From Spongiibacter taiwanensis (lineage in GTDB: Bacteria; Pseudomonadota; Gammaproteobacteria; Pseudomonadales; Spongiibacteraceae), in contig NZ_CP098455.1 in the NCBI RefSeq assembly GCF_023702635.1, positions 496,001 to 560,000 on the forward strand: a stretch of DNA of 64,000 bases. Direction: 5' to 3'. Position 1 is the first letter of the stretch, and each line of letters begins with the position of its first letter. Below, piece after piece: positions 47,555 to 56,183 of this stretch. Below the pieces are notes generated by a model. The model made no database searches. It was not told the DNA's origin and was given only the letters and a program-made list of their open reading frames with translations. A program made the position numbers and the translations under genes.

Positions 47555-47735
47555 GAAATTCGACCTTCATTGGGAAGCGGGAAGGATACCCAAAACTGCG
47601 CTGGCAAACAAAGCGGGATATCACCCGATCGCCAAGGTCCTCAATGAGAAACCGGCGGCCGATGACGGTTATTCAGGATGATATGCCCTACCCGAGCCAC
47701 GACCACCGGCGCGCCATGTCGCGCCATCAGCACGT

Positions 47736-48365
47736 TCAGGCCGAGGTATGAAGCCCACACTCGCGATTTTCAGCAATCTTGGTGGGATCAAAATAGTGTT
47801 TGCAGCTGGGAAGCTGGTGGGACTGCATGTAATCCAGCACGTCCTGCTCACTCCAGTAAAAAATCGGCGCCACCTTGAGAATGCCGCGGCCATCCCAGGA
47901 CAGAATATCCAAGCCCTGACGGAAAGCGGTTTCTTCCTTGCGAATACCGGTCACCCAAATTTTGGGCGCCAGCTCCTTAAAGGCACGGTCGAAGGGCTCC
48001 AGTTTTACCTGGCGGGTGAACTCCTTGTGCAGTTCGGGATTGTCATCCGGATGGGGAATGCCACCCATCAGCGCATTGCGCCGCTCGGCGGTCATCTCGG
48101 GAATGTAGACCTTCAGATTGGGCTTGAGCAACTTGATCAGCTGCTCGGCCACCCGATAGGTGTCGGGAACATTGTAGCCGCTGTCCGCCCACACCACTGG
48201 CATAGCAGGCGCCGCTTCGGTCACCAATTTAAGCATCACGGCCGAATTGGGCGAAAAGCTGGTGGAAGCCATCATTGGCTCACCCAAACCGACTGCCCAG
48301 CGGATGATGTCCGCGGCAGATTTATCGCGCAATTCCTTGTTGAGTTGCTCCAGGTCGAGATTCAT
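47736..48365 (-). CDS. cysH: Phosphoadenylylsulfate (PAPS) reductase
   Basis: CysH reduces activated sulfate to sulfite. The 209-residue protein starts MNLDLEQLNKELRDKSAADI and contains the nucleotide-binding segment MASTSFSPNSAVML. In most family members this reads SSSFGAQSAV or similar. Later motifs are VWADSGYNVPDTYR, WVTGIRKEETAFRQ and the C-terminal catalytic ECGLHTS. The paired cysteines that bind Fe-S in APS reductases are missing, so it is the PAPS type. I chose ATG 48365. A pair of GTTATAAC-centred repeats upstream probably mediates sulfur control. Confidence 0.9.
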   Translation of the reverse strand: MNLDLEQLNKELRDKSAADIIRWAVGLGEPMMASTSFSPNSAVMLKLVTEAAPAMPVVWADSGYNVPDTYRVAEQLIKLLKPNLKVYIPEMTAERRNALMGGIPHPDDNPELHKEFTRQVKLEPFDRAFKELAPKIWVTGIRKEETAFRQGLDILSWDGRGILKVAPIFYWSEQDVLDYMQSHQLPSCKHYFDPTKIAENRECGLHTSA

Positions 48366-48442
48366 GCTCAGTGCTATCGTTGGCTTAACGGGCCGCCACT
48401 TTACCACAACAGCCGAAAAAGAGAATATTTTTCTATAAAAAT

Positions 48443-48478
48443 CATACAGTTATAACATTAAAGCATATAGTTATAACA
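48443..48478 (-). promoter_or_regulatory. Tandem GTTATAAC operator-like repeats upstream of cysH
   Basis: CATACAGTTATAACA (48443-48457) and CATATAGTTATAACA (48464-48478) match at 14 of 15 positions and start 21 bp apart, two helical turns. Each contains the perfect palindrome GTTATAAC. They lie in the AT-rich gap 78-113 bp upstream of cysH. CysB, a LysR-type activator that recognises AT-rich half-sites, is the obvious candidate. Confidence 0.55.
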
Positions 48479-48510
48479 ATCTCGCTTTTTATAGCACCGA
48501 TTTGTCGCAC

Positions 48511-51165
48511 CTACTCAGCCAAACTCTTCGAGACCACCTCATACACATCGTTGGACAGGGCGGGCTCCGCCATGATGCGCTCCAGCTCCGCCCTCATTCG
48601 GCCTTGCACCGCCGGCAGGTATTTGCGCCACTTGGTCAGTGGCACCAACAGGCGGGAGGCGATCTGCGGATTGCTGCGATTCAGGTCAATCACCTGGTCA
48701 GCCAGGAAGGCGTAGCCGGCGCCATCTTCACGATGGAAGTTCACCGTGTTCTGGCCACAGAACGCGCCGATCAGGGCTCTGACTTTATTCGGGTTGCGGA
48801 TATCGAAGGCCGGATGGCCCATCAAACTGCGGACTTTCTCCAGCGTACCCGGCAGCTGGCACATCGCCTGCACCTGGAACCACTGGTTAATCACCAGGGG
48901 TTCATGCTGCCAATCCTGGTAAAAACGCTGCAAGGCCTGGGCCTTGTACTCGGCTGGGCTGTTGACCAGCTGCGTCAGCGCAGCCAATCGGTCAGTCATG
49001 TTCTTGCTGTTCTCAAACTGGGCGACGGCCGCAGCGACTGCCTGCTCTCCCCCGGCGCGCATCAAGTAGGACAACGCGCAATTCTTCAGGCTCCGTCTGG
49101 CGATCTGCTCAGCGCTTGGGGCATAGGGCTCATCGGACTGACAGCGCTGGTATACCTGCCACAAGATCTCGCTTAGCTGCTTGCCAAGGGCCAAGCGCAC
49201 CTCATCCCGGGCCTGGTGCAATGCATGCACATCCACGGGATGGTACAGCTCGGCCAAATACGCTTCCGAGGGTAGCTGCAGCATCAATGCAACCATGGCC
49301 GGATCCAGTGCGTCGTCCGCCAACAGCGCTCGACAGGCACCGACAAAATCATCAGCCACATTCACCGGCTGGTCTGCCTGCAGGGCAGCCACCGCCGCCT
49401 CAATTTCCATCACCGCCAGTTGTTGAGCGGCATCCCAACGGCAGAAACCATCGGTGTCACTGCGCATCAAGCGGAGCAATTGCGCACGGCTATACCCGAA
49501 GCGCAATTTCACTGGCGCCGAGAAACCTCTCAGCAAAGAGGGAACCGGTTCCTCAGCCAGCCCCGTGAAGACAAAGGTCTCCTCCGGCTGGGTGATGTTC
49601 AGCACCCGCTGCGTATTGTCGGCGGTATCCGGATCGGCAGGCACACCTTCCAAGCTCAGGGGTAATGCCCCTGCCTCGCCAATCAAGCCCATGGCCAGAG
49701 GAATATGGAAGGCTTCTTTAGTCGGCTGGCCCGGTGTCGGTGGGCAGCTTTGTTTCACCGTCAGGGCGTAACTGCCTCGATCAGCATCGAAGGTACCGCT
49801 GACTTCCACAATCGGGGTACCCGCCTGGGAATACCAACGGCGAAATTGACCCAGATCGATGCCACTTGCCGCCTCCATTGCCGCCACGAAATCCTCACAG
49901 GTCACTGCCTGACCGTCATGGCGCTCAAAGTAGAGGTCACTGCCTTTCCGGAAGTTCTCTGCGCCCAGCAAGGTGTGGATCATCCGAACCACTTCCGCGC
50001 CCTTCTCATACACGGTCACAGTGTAGAAATTGGATATTTCAATAAACGAATCGGGCCGCACAGGGTGGGCCATCGGGCCGGCATCTTCGGCAAACTGGGC
50101 GGTGCGAAGCAGGGTAACGTCTTCAACCCGTTTTACGGTTGGGGAGCCCATATCCGCCGAGAACTCCGCATCGCGAAATACCGTGAAGCCCTCCTTCAAG
50201 CTCAACTGAAACCAGTCGCGGCAGGTCACCCGGTTGCCAGACCAGTTGTGGAAATACTCGTGGGCAACCACACCCTCAACCCGTTGAAAGCCCATATCGG
50301 TGGTGGTTTCGGGCTTGGCCAGCACACAGGACGTGTTGAAAATATTGAGGCTCTTATTTTCCATCGCCCCCATATTGAAGTCGTCGACGGCCACGATATT
50401 GAAAATATCCAGATCGTATTCCCGGCCGTAGACCTCTTCGTCCCAGCGCATGGCATTTTTGAGCGACGCCATCGCATGGTCACACTTATCGAGGTCTTTC
50501 TCCTCAACGTAGATATTCAGCTCAACTTCCCGACCAGAGGCGGTGGTGAAGCCGTCTTCCACCACGGCGAGGTCCCCAGCCACCAGCGCAAACAGGTACG
50601 CGGGTTTGGGAAAGGGGTCGTGCCATACGGCGCGATGTTGCCCCTGGCCAATGTCCTCGGCAGATACCAAGTTGCCATTGGAGAGCAAGACCGGATATCG
50701 GGTCGCGTCGGCCTCAACCGTCACGGTGAATACCGACATCACATCAGGCCGGTCAAGGTAATAGGTAATCTTGCGAAAACCTTCGGCCTCGCATTGGGTG
50801 CAGAACATGCCCGAGGATTTATACAGCCCCTCTAGCGAGGTGTTATTTTGCGGATAAATCTGCGTGTGACACTCCAGTACAAATTCATCGGGTACCTCGG
50901 CGATTTGCAGCAGCTCGCCATTGATCTGCCACTGCCCCTCGGCAAGTTCCTCTCCATCAATCGCCAAAGACAGCAACTCCAGGTCGCAACCGTGAAGCTC
51001 CAGCCCCTGAACACCGGCGACCGCGGGATTTCGCCGCAGCCGCAAACGGCTGCGCACCTGGGTGTGCTGCTCACCCAACGCAAAACTCAGCTCGGTCTCG
51101 TCGATTAAAAACGCGGGGGGCTGATAGTCTTTCAGATAAATGGTGCGAGGCTGCGCGTCGCGCAT
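48511..51165 (-). CDS. pepN: Aminopeptidase N
   Basis: PepN is an M1-family zinc aminopeptidase of broad specificity. The 884-residue protein has the exopeptidase motif GAMENKSLNIFN and the zinc site VVAHEYFHNWSGNRVTCRDWFQLSLKEGFTV (HEYFH followed by NRVT and the distal Glu in KEG, about residues 295-325). The N-terminal beta domain and the helical C-terminal domain with DIRNPNKVRALIGAFCGQN are typical of the E. coli-type enzyme. An AGGAGAG ribosome site precedes the ATG at 51165. Confidence 0.97.
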   Translation of the reverse strand: MRDAQPRTIYLKDYQPPAFLIDETELSFALGEQHTQVRSRLRLRRNPAVAGVQGLELHGCDLELLSLAIDGEELAEGQWQINGELLQIAEVPDEFVLECHTQIYPQNNTSLEGLYKSSGMFCTQCEAEGFRKITYYLDRPDVMSVFTVTVEADATRYPVLLSNGNLVSAEDIGQGQHRAVWHDPFPKPAYLFALVAGDLAVVEDGFTTASGREVELNIYVEEKDLDKCDHAMASLKNAMRWDEEVYGREYDLDIFNIVAVDDFNMGAMENKSLNIFNTSCVLAKPETTTDMGFQRVEGVVAHEYFHNWSGNRVTCRDWFQLSLKEGFTVFRDAEFSADMGSPTVKRVEDVTLLRTAQFAEDAGPMAHPVRPDSFIEISNFYTVTVYEKGAEVVRMIHTLLGAENFRKGSDLYFERHDGQAVTCEDFVAAMEAASGIDLGQFRRWYSQAGTPIVEVSGTFDADRGSYALTVKQSCPPTPGQPTKEAFHIPLAMGLIGEAGALPLSLEGVPADPDTADNTQRVLNITQPEETFVFTGLAEEPVPSLLRGFSAPVKLRFGYSRAQLLRLMRSDTDGFCRWDAAQQLAVMEIEAAVAALQADQPVNVADDFVGACRALLADDALDPAMVALMLQLPSEAYLAELYHPVDVHALHQARDEVRLALGKQLSEILWQVYQRCQSDEPYAPSAEQIARRSLKNCALSYLMRAGGEQAVAAAVAQFENSKNMTDRLAALTQLVNSPAEYKAQALQRFYQDWQHEPLVINQWFQVQAMCQLPGTLEKVRSLMGHPAFDIRNPNKVRALIGAFCGQNTVNFHREDGAGYAFLADQVIDLNRSNPQIASRLLVPLTKWRKYLPAVQGRMRAELERIMAEPALSNDVYEVVSKSLAE

Positions 51166-51183
51166 GAATATCTCTCCTGTCCC

Positions 51184-52020
51184 TCAGGACTCCGTAACCA
51201 CCAGGTGGTAACCCGCGTATTTCCGCATGTTGATTACCCCTGTATCGAAAATTAGGTACTGGCCTTTAATCCCCATCAAGGTGCCTTCCACCGAGGGGGT
51301 TTTATCCAGATTGAAGGAACTGACTTTGCGCGGATACGCCTCAACCGGATAACGGATCTCCAGTGCCTCGGCCTCATCCAGAGGCTGGATGGCTTGCAAA
51401 CCCTGTTCCTTAGTCAGCGCAGCGAGCTCAACCTCGCAGGCCTGACGAAGTTCGGCAGCACGCTGATGCAAATCGACGGGCTCGGGCTCGCCTTTCAGCA
51501 TCGCCTGCCAACTGGTCTTATCCGCCACATGAGCCTTGAAAAGAGTCTCGACCAGCCCGGACTGGAGGCGGTTACTCACCCGAAAAATAGGCAATGCTGC
51601 TACCGCGCCCTGATCAATCCAACGAGTGGGCACTTGGGTCCCTCGGGTAATTCCCACCTTCACACCAGAGGAATTGGCCAGATAAACAATGTGGTCGATC
51701 ATACAGTGCTGTTCACCCCACTCGGGCTCCCGGCACGTCCCGGCGAAGTAATGACACTTTTCCGGACTGACAATACAGCTATCGCACTGAGCCAGACGCT
51801 GAAAGCACGGGTAACAATACCCCTGATTGAAGCTCTTTTTACTCAACCGACCACAGTGCACGCAATTGATTTGCCCGGAGTAATGCAGCCGCAGTCGCCG
51901 GCCGATGCGCTCATTCATGGACAGTAACTCGTCGCCGAGGGGCAGGGCGTACTGGGCCTCCCCCTCATTCAGCGCGGTTTTCATCTTGGCCACGGCACCG
52001 GCCATTTCCGTCAACGCCAT
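51184..52020 (-). CDS. DUF2797 zinc-cluster protein with GIY-YIG-like segment
   Basis: This 278-residue protein of the DUF2797 family has no established function. It has a cysteine-rich region (INCVHCGRLSKKSFNQGYCY, then CFQRLAQCDSC and CHYFAGTC) likely to bind zinc. It is followed by HIVYLANSSGVKVGITRGTQ and, shortly after, RWIDQGAV. The latter spacing (V-Y-L-A, V-K-V-G-I-T, R-W) resembles the core of GIY-YIG nuclease-related domains, but that reading is my inference. It starts 3 bp after the DUF1315 stop and ends 18 bp before pepN, so cotranscription is likely. Confidence 0.82.
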   Translation of the reverse strand: MALTEMAGAVAKMKTALNEGEAQYALPLGDELLSMNERIGRRLRLHYSGQINCVHCGRLSKKSFNQGYCYPCFQRLAQCDSCIVSPEKCHYFAGTCREPEWGEQHCMIDHIVYLANSSGVKVGITRGTQVPTRWIDQGAVAALPIFRVSNRLQSGLVETLFKAHVADKTSWQAMLKGEPEPVDLHQRAAELRQACEVELAALTKEQGLQAIQPLDEAEALEIRYPVEAYPRKVSSFNLDKTPSVEGTLMGIKGQYLIFDTGVINMRKYAGYHLVVTES

Positions 52021-52023
52021 GGA

Positions 52024-52302
52024 TCAATCAGCCCACTTCAGGGTTTGGGGGTCGTCCGAGCTGCCATGCTCATGATCGTCGCCGCACAGCTCACCCTCGG
52101 CTTTATGGCCCCGATCGATATACCCAACCCGCTGTTCTTCCTTGTGCATTTTCAGGTCGTAGGCGATGACTGCCGACATGCAATGTTCGCGCTGCTCAGC
52201 ACTGAGGGTACGGCCATCGGGCCATTTTCCTATTTCAATCGCACGTTTTAATGCCTGATAGATTTCGGGGTTGAGGTTGTCGATTAACTGCTGAAAATTC
52301 AT
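52024..52302 (-). CDS. DUF1315 (YeaC-like) protein
   Basis: This 92-residue soluble protein contains LNPEIYQALKRAIEIGKWPDG followed by LSAEQREHCMSAVIAYD, the conserved core of the DUF1315/YeaC family (the first motif covers about residues 10-30). The tail is acidic and His/Asp-rich (GDDHEHGSSDDP), possibly metal-binding. The family has no known function. It sits directly upstream of the DUF2797 gene, an arrangement that suggests a shared transcript. Confidence 0.85.
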   Translation of the reverse strand: MNFQQLIDNLNPEIYQALKRAIEIGKWPDGRTLSAEQREHCMSAVIAYDLKMHKEEQRVGYIDRGHKAEGELCGDDHEHGSSDDPQTLKWAD

Positions 52303-52424
52303 CGGGTGTCTAACCAGGATTGTAGAGAGGACATGACTGCCGGCGGCGCCATCGAGGCGCCCTTGGTGAGCGGCAGTATACCAAAGTCATACGCTGCCAG
52401 CGGCAGTTTGGGATTTGTCGGTAA

Positions 52425-53276
52425 TCAGACCGATGCCCGGCGCGAAAACCAGCCTGCAGCCGCGCCCAGCACCAGGCCGAGAATCAGCCCGCTGATGTGG
52501 GCCGTATTGGCGATATCGCCCGCGCCGAGCAGGCTCGCAAAGCCCACCACACACAGACCAAGCCAGATTAACATGGCGATCGCCACACCCGGCACGAGCG
52601 GAAAGGGCCGCGACGGCGCAAGTTTGTTCCAGGCCAGAATATAACCCAGCAAGCCGTAGATCACGCCAGACATGCCGCCGAACAGGCTGACCCCAACCAT
52701 GGCTTGGGCAATATTCGATCCGGCGCCGACCAAAAGCACAATGGCAATCATCCGCAGGCTGCCCTGACGGCGTTCGATCATTCCGCCCAGCTCCCACAAC
52801 CACAGGCTGTTAAAGGCCAGGTGTAGTAGCCCAAAGTGCAGAAAAATTGGCGTGATGATCCGCCAGGGCTGATCGCTGGGCCACTCCCCCATCAACTGGC
52901 CATTAAAGATGCTCAGCTTGTAAAAGCTGAGCCAGGTCAACCATTGGAAATCCCGGTCGAGCCAGGCCAGCACGCCACCGCAAACGCTCAGCAGTAACAG
53001 TACTGCGAGCACCGGCAAGGCAGCCAAATTGTGGCGAAACAGCCCCCGCTTGGCGGCAACCGGGGCATCGACAATCTCGACGGCGGCAAGCTCACCATCG
53101 TTAAAGCGCTGGTAAAGGGCCCGGACCTGCTCGGCTTCATCCTCCCCCGGCACCCAAACGACCTGCTCGCCGCGCTCTTCTGAAATGCGGTGGGGCAAAC
53201 CGGCCTGCCACAGCAGGCGAGAGAAGCCTTTAAGATCGCGTTCAAGACGCTCGCGCAACGCAACTCGTTCAGTCAT
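52425..53276 (-). CDS. GlpG-type rhomboid intramembrane serine protease
   Basis: This 283-residue rhomboid protease has a cytoplasmic N-terminal domain (about 1-80) and six membrane segments. The catalytic Ser203 is in LFGGMSGVIYG and the partner His260 in NTAHISGLILG. The supporting HLAFNSLWLWELGG motif (His152, Asn156) is also intact. Layout matches the GlpG group. It overlaps the nadK stop by 8 bp. Physiological substrates are not indicated by the context. Confidence 0.92.
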   Translation of the reverse strand: MTERVALRERLERDLKGFSRLLWQAGLPHRISEERGEQVVWVPGEDEAEQVRALYQRFNDGELAAVEIVDAPVAAKRGLFRHNLAALPVLAVLLLLSVCGGVLAWLDRDFQWLTWLSFYKLSIFNGQLMGEWPSDQPWRIITPIFLHFGLLHLAFNSLWLWELGGMIERRQGSLRMIAIVLLVGAGSNIAQAMVGVSLFGGMSGVIYGLLGYILAWNKLAPSRPFPLVPGVAIAMLIWLGLCVVGFASLLGAGDIANTAHISGLILGLVLGAAAGWFSRRASV

Positions 53277-54162
53277 CGCTTGGCTCTATCGGCATGTGTC
53301 CGCCCCAGCCCAGCTTGTCCCGGCAGCTCGCGTAAAAACTATGGCCGAGGGGGTGAATAAGCTTCAGTTTATGGGGCTTTTTGCGCACGTAAATGGCATC
53401 ACCAGGCTGGGTTGTGATTTTCACCTGACCATCGCAGGTCACCGGTGGGTTCACCACATTGCTGGCGCACACCACCATTTTCACTTCGCTGTTACCGCCA
53501 ATCACAATGGGGCGGCTGCTGAGTGTATGGGGGAACATCGGCACAATAACGATGGCATCTAGACGCGGGTGCATAATCGGCCCCCCGGCAGAAAGCGAGT
53601 AGGCCGTTGACCCTGTGGGGGTCGACACAATCAGGCCGTCTGAGCGTTGCCGGTAGACAAACTCGCCATCGACAAACAGCTCAAATTCCATCATGTGGCC
53701 AGAGGTCCCTGAGTTCAGCACCACATCGTTCAGCGCATCACCCCGGCCGATGCGGGCGCCGTCCCGCATCACCTCCACGTCCAACAGAAACCGCTTTTCC
53801 GTCACATAGTGACCGTCCAGCACGGCGCCGATCTGACTTTCAATTTCCCCCGGGGAAATATCGGTGAGAAACCCCAGCCGTCCGCGGTTTACGCCGAGCA
53901 CTGGCGCACTTTGCCGGGTCAGGCTTCGGGCTGCGCCGAGCAGGCTGCCATCACCACCCACAACAATGATCAGATCGCAGATTTCTCCGATCATTTTACG
54001 GGGGCAAACCCGCAGGCCATGGTCGGGCAATAAAGGGGACAGGCTCTCATCAAGGACCGTGGTGACATTGCGGCCCTCAAGCAACACCAGCAGCCGCCGC
54101 AGCGTTTCCACCACACCGTTGCCTTCCCGCCCCATTACTCCGATATTGCGAAAATTTTCCAT
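53269..54162 (-). CDS. nadK: NAD kinase
   Basis: NadK phosphorylates NAD to NADP. The 297-residue protein begins MENFRNIGVMGREGNGVVET and has the catalytic GGDG motif at 69-72 (IIVVGGDGSLLGAAR). It then shows GVNRGRLGFLTDI, LNDVVLNSG and the Gly-rich DGLIVSTPTGSTAYSLSAGG, all family-typical. I chose ATG 54162 from family length. The rhomboid gene follows with 8-bp overlap. Confidence 0.96.
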   Translation of the reverse strand: MENFRNIGVMGREGNGVVETLRRLLVLLEGRNVTTVLDESLSPLLPDHGLRVCPRKMIGEICDLIIVVGGDGSLLGAARSLTRQSAPVLGVNRGRLGFLTDISPGEIESQIGAVLDGHYVTEKRFLLDVEVMRDGARIGRGDALNDVVLNSGTSGHMMEFELFVDGEFVYRQRSDGLIVSTPTGSTAYSLSAGGPIMHPRLDAIVIVPMFPHTLSSRPIVIGGNSEVKMVVCASNVVNPPVTCDGQVKITTQPGDAIYVRKKPHKLKLIHPLGHSFYASCRDKLGWGGHMPIEPSDD

Positions 54163-54398
54163 AAGTCTACGCCGTAAGAGGGTGGCCATTATAACCAGAT
54201 GCGTGAGAAAGAAAGCTACTCACCCGGTTTTAGGACCGGCTCAGCTGCCGGACAGGACACTGGATGCTCGCAGATAAGGCGCCCCTTGCGCCAGCCCCTC
54301 AGCCCGAAGCTGGTCTGCCATCGGCAATTTAGTTAGGCTGACCCAGAATTCAATCGACTGCTACCGGATGCTGCCGGGGCAACGCCGAGGGTCCGATC

Positions 54399-55283
54399 AT
54401 TTACACCGCACCGCTGCCCTACCGCTCAGCGCTGGTAAGAAGCCTCGCCTGGAGCTGCTTTCAATCCGCTCTGATTAACGACGTGTGCCTCGACGGCACT
54501 TCAATTTGCGCGCCAAAACTGCCGTTAACCCCACATCGCGCCGATTGGCTGTGCCAACTGGACGAAGACGACAGCCCCTTGCGCCAGTTCCTGGCCGCGC
54601 GCAATCAGAGCCCACGACTGGGGCTCTTGTTCGAAAGCCTGTGGCATTTCTTTCTCGACCAGGACCCCGAGACCGAGCTCCTTTGCCACAATTTTGCGGT
54701 GCGCCAACAGGGGCGCACCCTGGGAGAGTTCGATGTCATTTATCGCTGCCTGTCCAGTGAACAAACCATTCACCTGGAGCTGGCCGTCAAGTTCTACCTG
54801 TATGCCCCATCGCTCCACAACGCCGCGCCGTATACCGGCTGGCTCGGTCCAAATCAGGCCGACCGACTCGACAAAAAAATCCACCGCCTTGTCACTCATC
54901 AACTCCCCCTTTCCTCCACTGAGGCGGCGCAGCAGAGCCTTCAAGCAGCGGGTATTTGCGTCGACAAGCGGCAACTGCAGTTGAGCGGCCGATTGTTTCG
55001 GCACCGTCGCCACACCGCAGAAGCAACCGAGGACTTTCTGGCAGATCACCCCCAGGGTGAGTGGATGACGGTTTCTGAGTTCATGCAATGGGGGCAGCGA
55101 CAAGAGTGGCGCTACCTGGCAAAGCCGGATTGGCTGGGCGCTACCTTTCAACAGGCCGAAGCGCTGACACTGCGCCACCTCAATCTCGCCCGCGCACGCC
55201 CTATCATGCTGACCCACCCCTCGGGTGGGTTTTTATTCTTGTGCCCTGACCTGTGGCAAGAACTCGGCCCCGTCGCCGAATAA
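54399..55283 (+). CDS. DUF1853 protein with non-canonical start
   Basis: The first canonical in-frame start is GTG 54483, but the frame stays open upstream to a TGA at 54339. It there encodes PYRSALVRSLAWSCFQSALI, which matches the conserved DUF1853 N-terminus (VRDLAWAL-SPPLL type). No ATG, GTG or TTG exists in that stretch. An ATT at 54399 has GAGGG seven bases before it, so I give that start (294 residues). A frameshift from an out-of-frame ATG at 54368 is the alternative. The body has GLLFESLWHFFL, GRTLGEFDVIYR, HLELAVKFYLY and WLGPNQADRLDKK, the PD-(D/E)XK-like DUF1853 core. Its function is unknown. Confidence 0.75.
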   Translation: MYTAPLPYRSALVRSLAWSCFQSALINDVCLDGTSICAPKLPLTPHRADWLCQLDEDDSPLRQFLAARNQSPRLGLLFESLWHFFLDQDPETELLCHNFAVRQQGRTLGEFDVIYRCLSSEQTIHLELAVKFYLYAPSLHNAAPYTGWLGPNQADRLDKKIHRLVTHQLPLSSTEAAQQSLQAAGICVDKRQLQLSGRLFRHRRHTAEATEDFLADHPQGEWMTVSEFMQWGQRQEWRYLAKPDWLGATFQQAEALTLRHLNLARARPIMLTHPSGGFLFLCPDLWQELGPVAE

Positions 55284-56180
55284 GCCGGGAAAACCTCGCC
55301 GCCCCTGCAAACCGCCAGTGTGCAGCAGAAGCATTTTTTCGTCCGCAGCCACTTCACCGGTGGCGATAAGGGTTTGGGCCGCGTAAAACAGCTTTGCGGT
55401 ATAGATCGGATCAAGGGGAATTCCCGCGTCAGCCTCAAAGGCGCGCACAAACTCACCAAGCCCCGCCGGCATACTTCCGTAGCGTCCCCAGTGATGGCGA
55501 AAATCCAATTGCCAACGCGCCCCCTGACCCGCCGGGGGGCCGATCAGCCGGGCAATATCAGCGGCCATAAACTTTTCAGCCTTTAAGACTGGAATACCAA
55601 TAAGCCGCGCCCTGCCCTGATAAGCACCCGCCAATCCGGCTAGGGTTGTGCCCGTTCCACAAGCCACCAGAATAAGGTCATAGTCCCGCCCGCCATCGGG
55701 AAGCAAATCCAGAATCCCGGCACAACCTCGGGCGGCAAGCTCGTTGGCACCGCCTTCGGGCAGCACATAGGGAGCGTCCAGGGAGGCCACCAAAGTCGAG
55801 ATAAATTGGGGGTCATGGCGGCGGCGGTAATCACTGCGGCTTAAGAAACGGATCTGCATTCCCCAGGCCCGGGCATCGGCAAGCATCGACGTCATCGATG
55901 AATCCGCCTCGCCCCTCACCCAGCCCACAGACGCAAAGCCCTCCTCCTGCGCGCAGGCCGCCAGGGCATGAAGGTGGTTCGACCAGGGCCCGCCAAAGCT
56001 GGCCAGGGTCTTCGCCCCCTGGGCGCGGGCGGCGCGGAGATTTTCCCGCAGCTTGAACCATTTATTGCCCGGCGCGAGACCGCCGAGCTGATCCAATCGA
56101 AGGACATCGACGCTGCGTCCAGCCAGGCGAGTCTGTTGCAGCGGAGAGCCCCCCTCCCCGTGCAGTTTTCTTTCAGGCAA
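55233..56180 (-). CDS. ACC deaminase / D-cysteine desulfhydrase family PLP enzyme
   Basis: This 315-residue fold-type II PLP enzyme shows the lysine motif LAPGNKWFKLREN, SFGGPWSNHLHALA, EGGANELAARGCAG and the phosphate-binding CGTGTTLAGL. These place it in the 1-aminocyclopropane-1-carboxylate deaminase / D-cysteine desulfhydrase family. Sequence alone does not choose the substrate, and many marine members are annotated only to family. The start is TTG at 56180 with AGGA seven bases upstream; no earlier ATG is available. It follows the coiled-coil gene by 3 bp and overlaps DUF1853 tail-to-tail by 51 bp. Confidence 0.85.
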   Translation of the reverse strand: MPERKLHGEGGSPLQQTRLAGRSVDVLRLDQLGGLAPGNKWFKLRENLRAARAQGAKTLASFGGPWSNHLHALAACAQEEGFASVGWVRGEADSSMTSMLADARAWGMQIRFLSRSDYRRRHDPQFISTLVASLDAPYVLPEGGANELAARGCAGILDLLPDGGRDYDLILVACGTGTTLAGLAGAYQGRARLIGIPVLKAEKFMAADIARLIGPPAGQGARWQLDFRHHWGRYGSMPAGLGEFVRAFEADAGIPLDPIYTAKLFYAAQTLIATGEVAADEKMLLLHTGGLQGRRGFPGLFGDGAEFLPQVRAQE

Positions 56181-56183
56181 GTG

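Noticed and set aside
49705-50835. Open frame of 376 codons on the plus strand opposite pepN
   Set aside because: It lies wholly within pepN; the His/Gly-rich product is typical of a reverse-strand shadow.
52343-52407. GC-rich short hairpins between the rhomboid stop and the DUF1315 start
   Set aside because: No T tract and common in GC-rich spacers; no support for a terminator.
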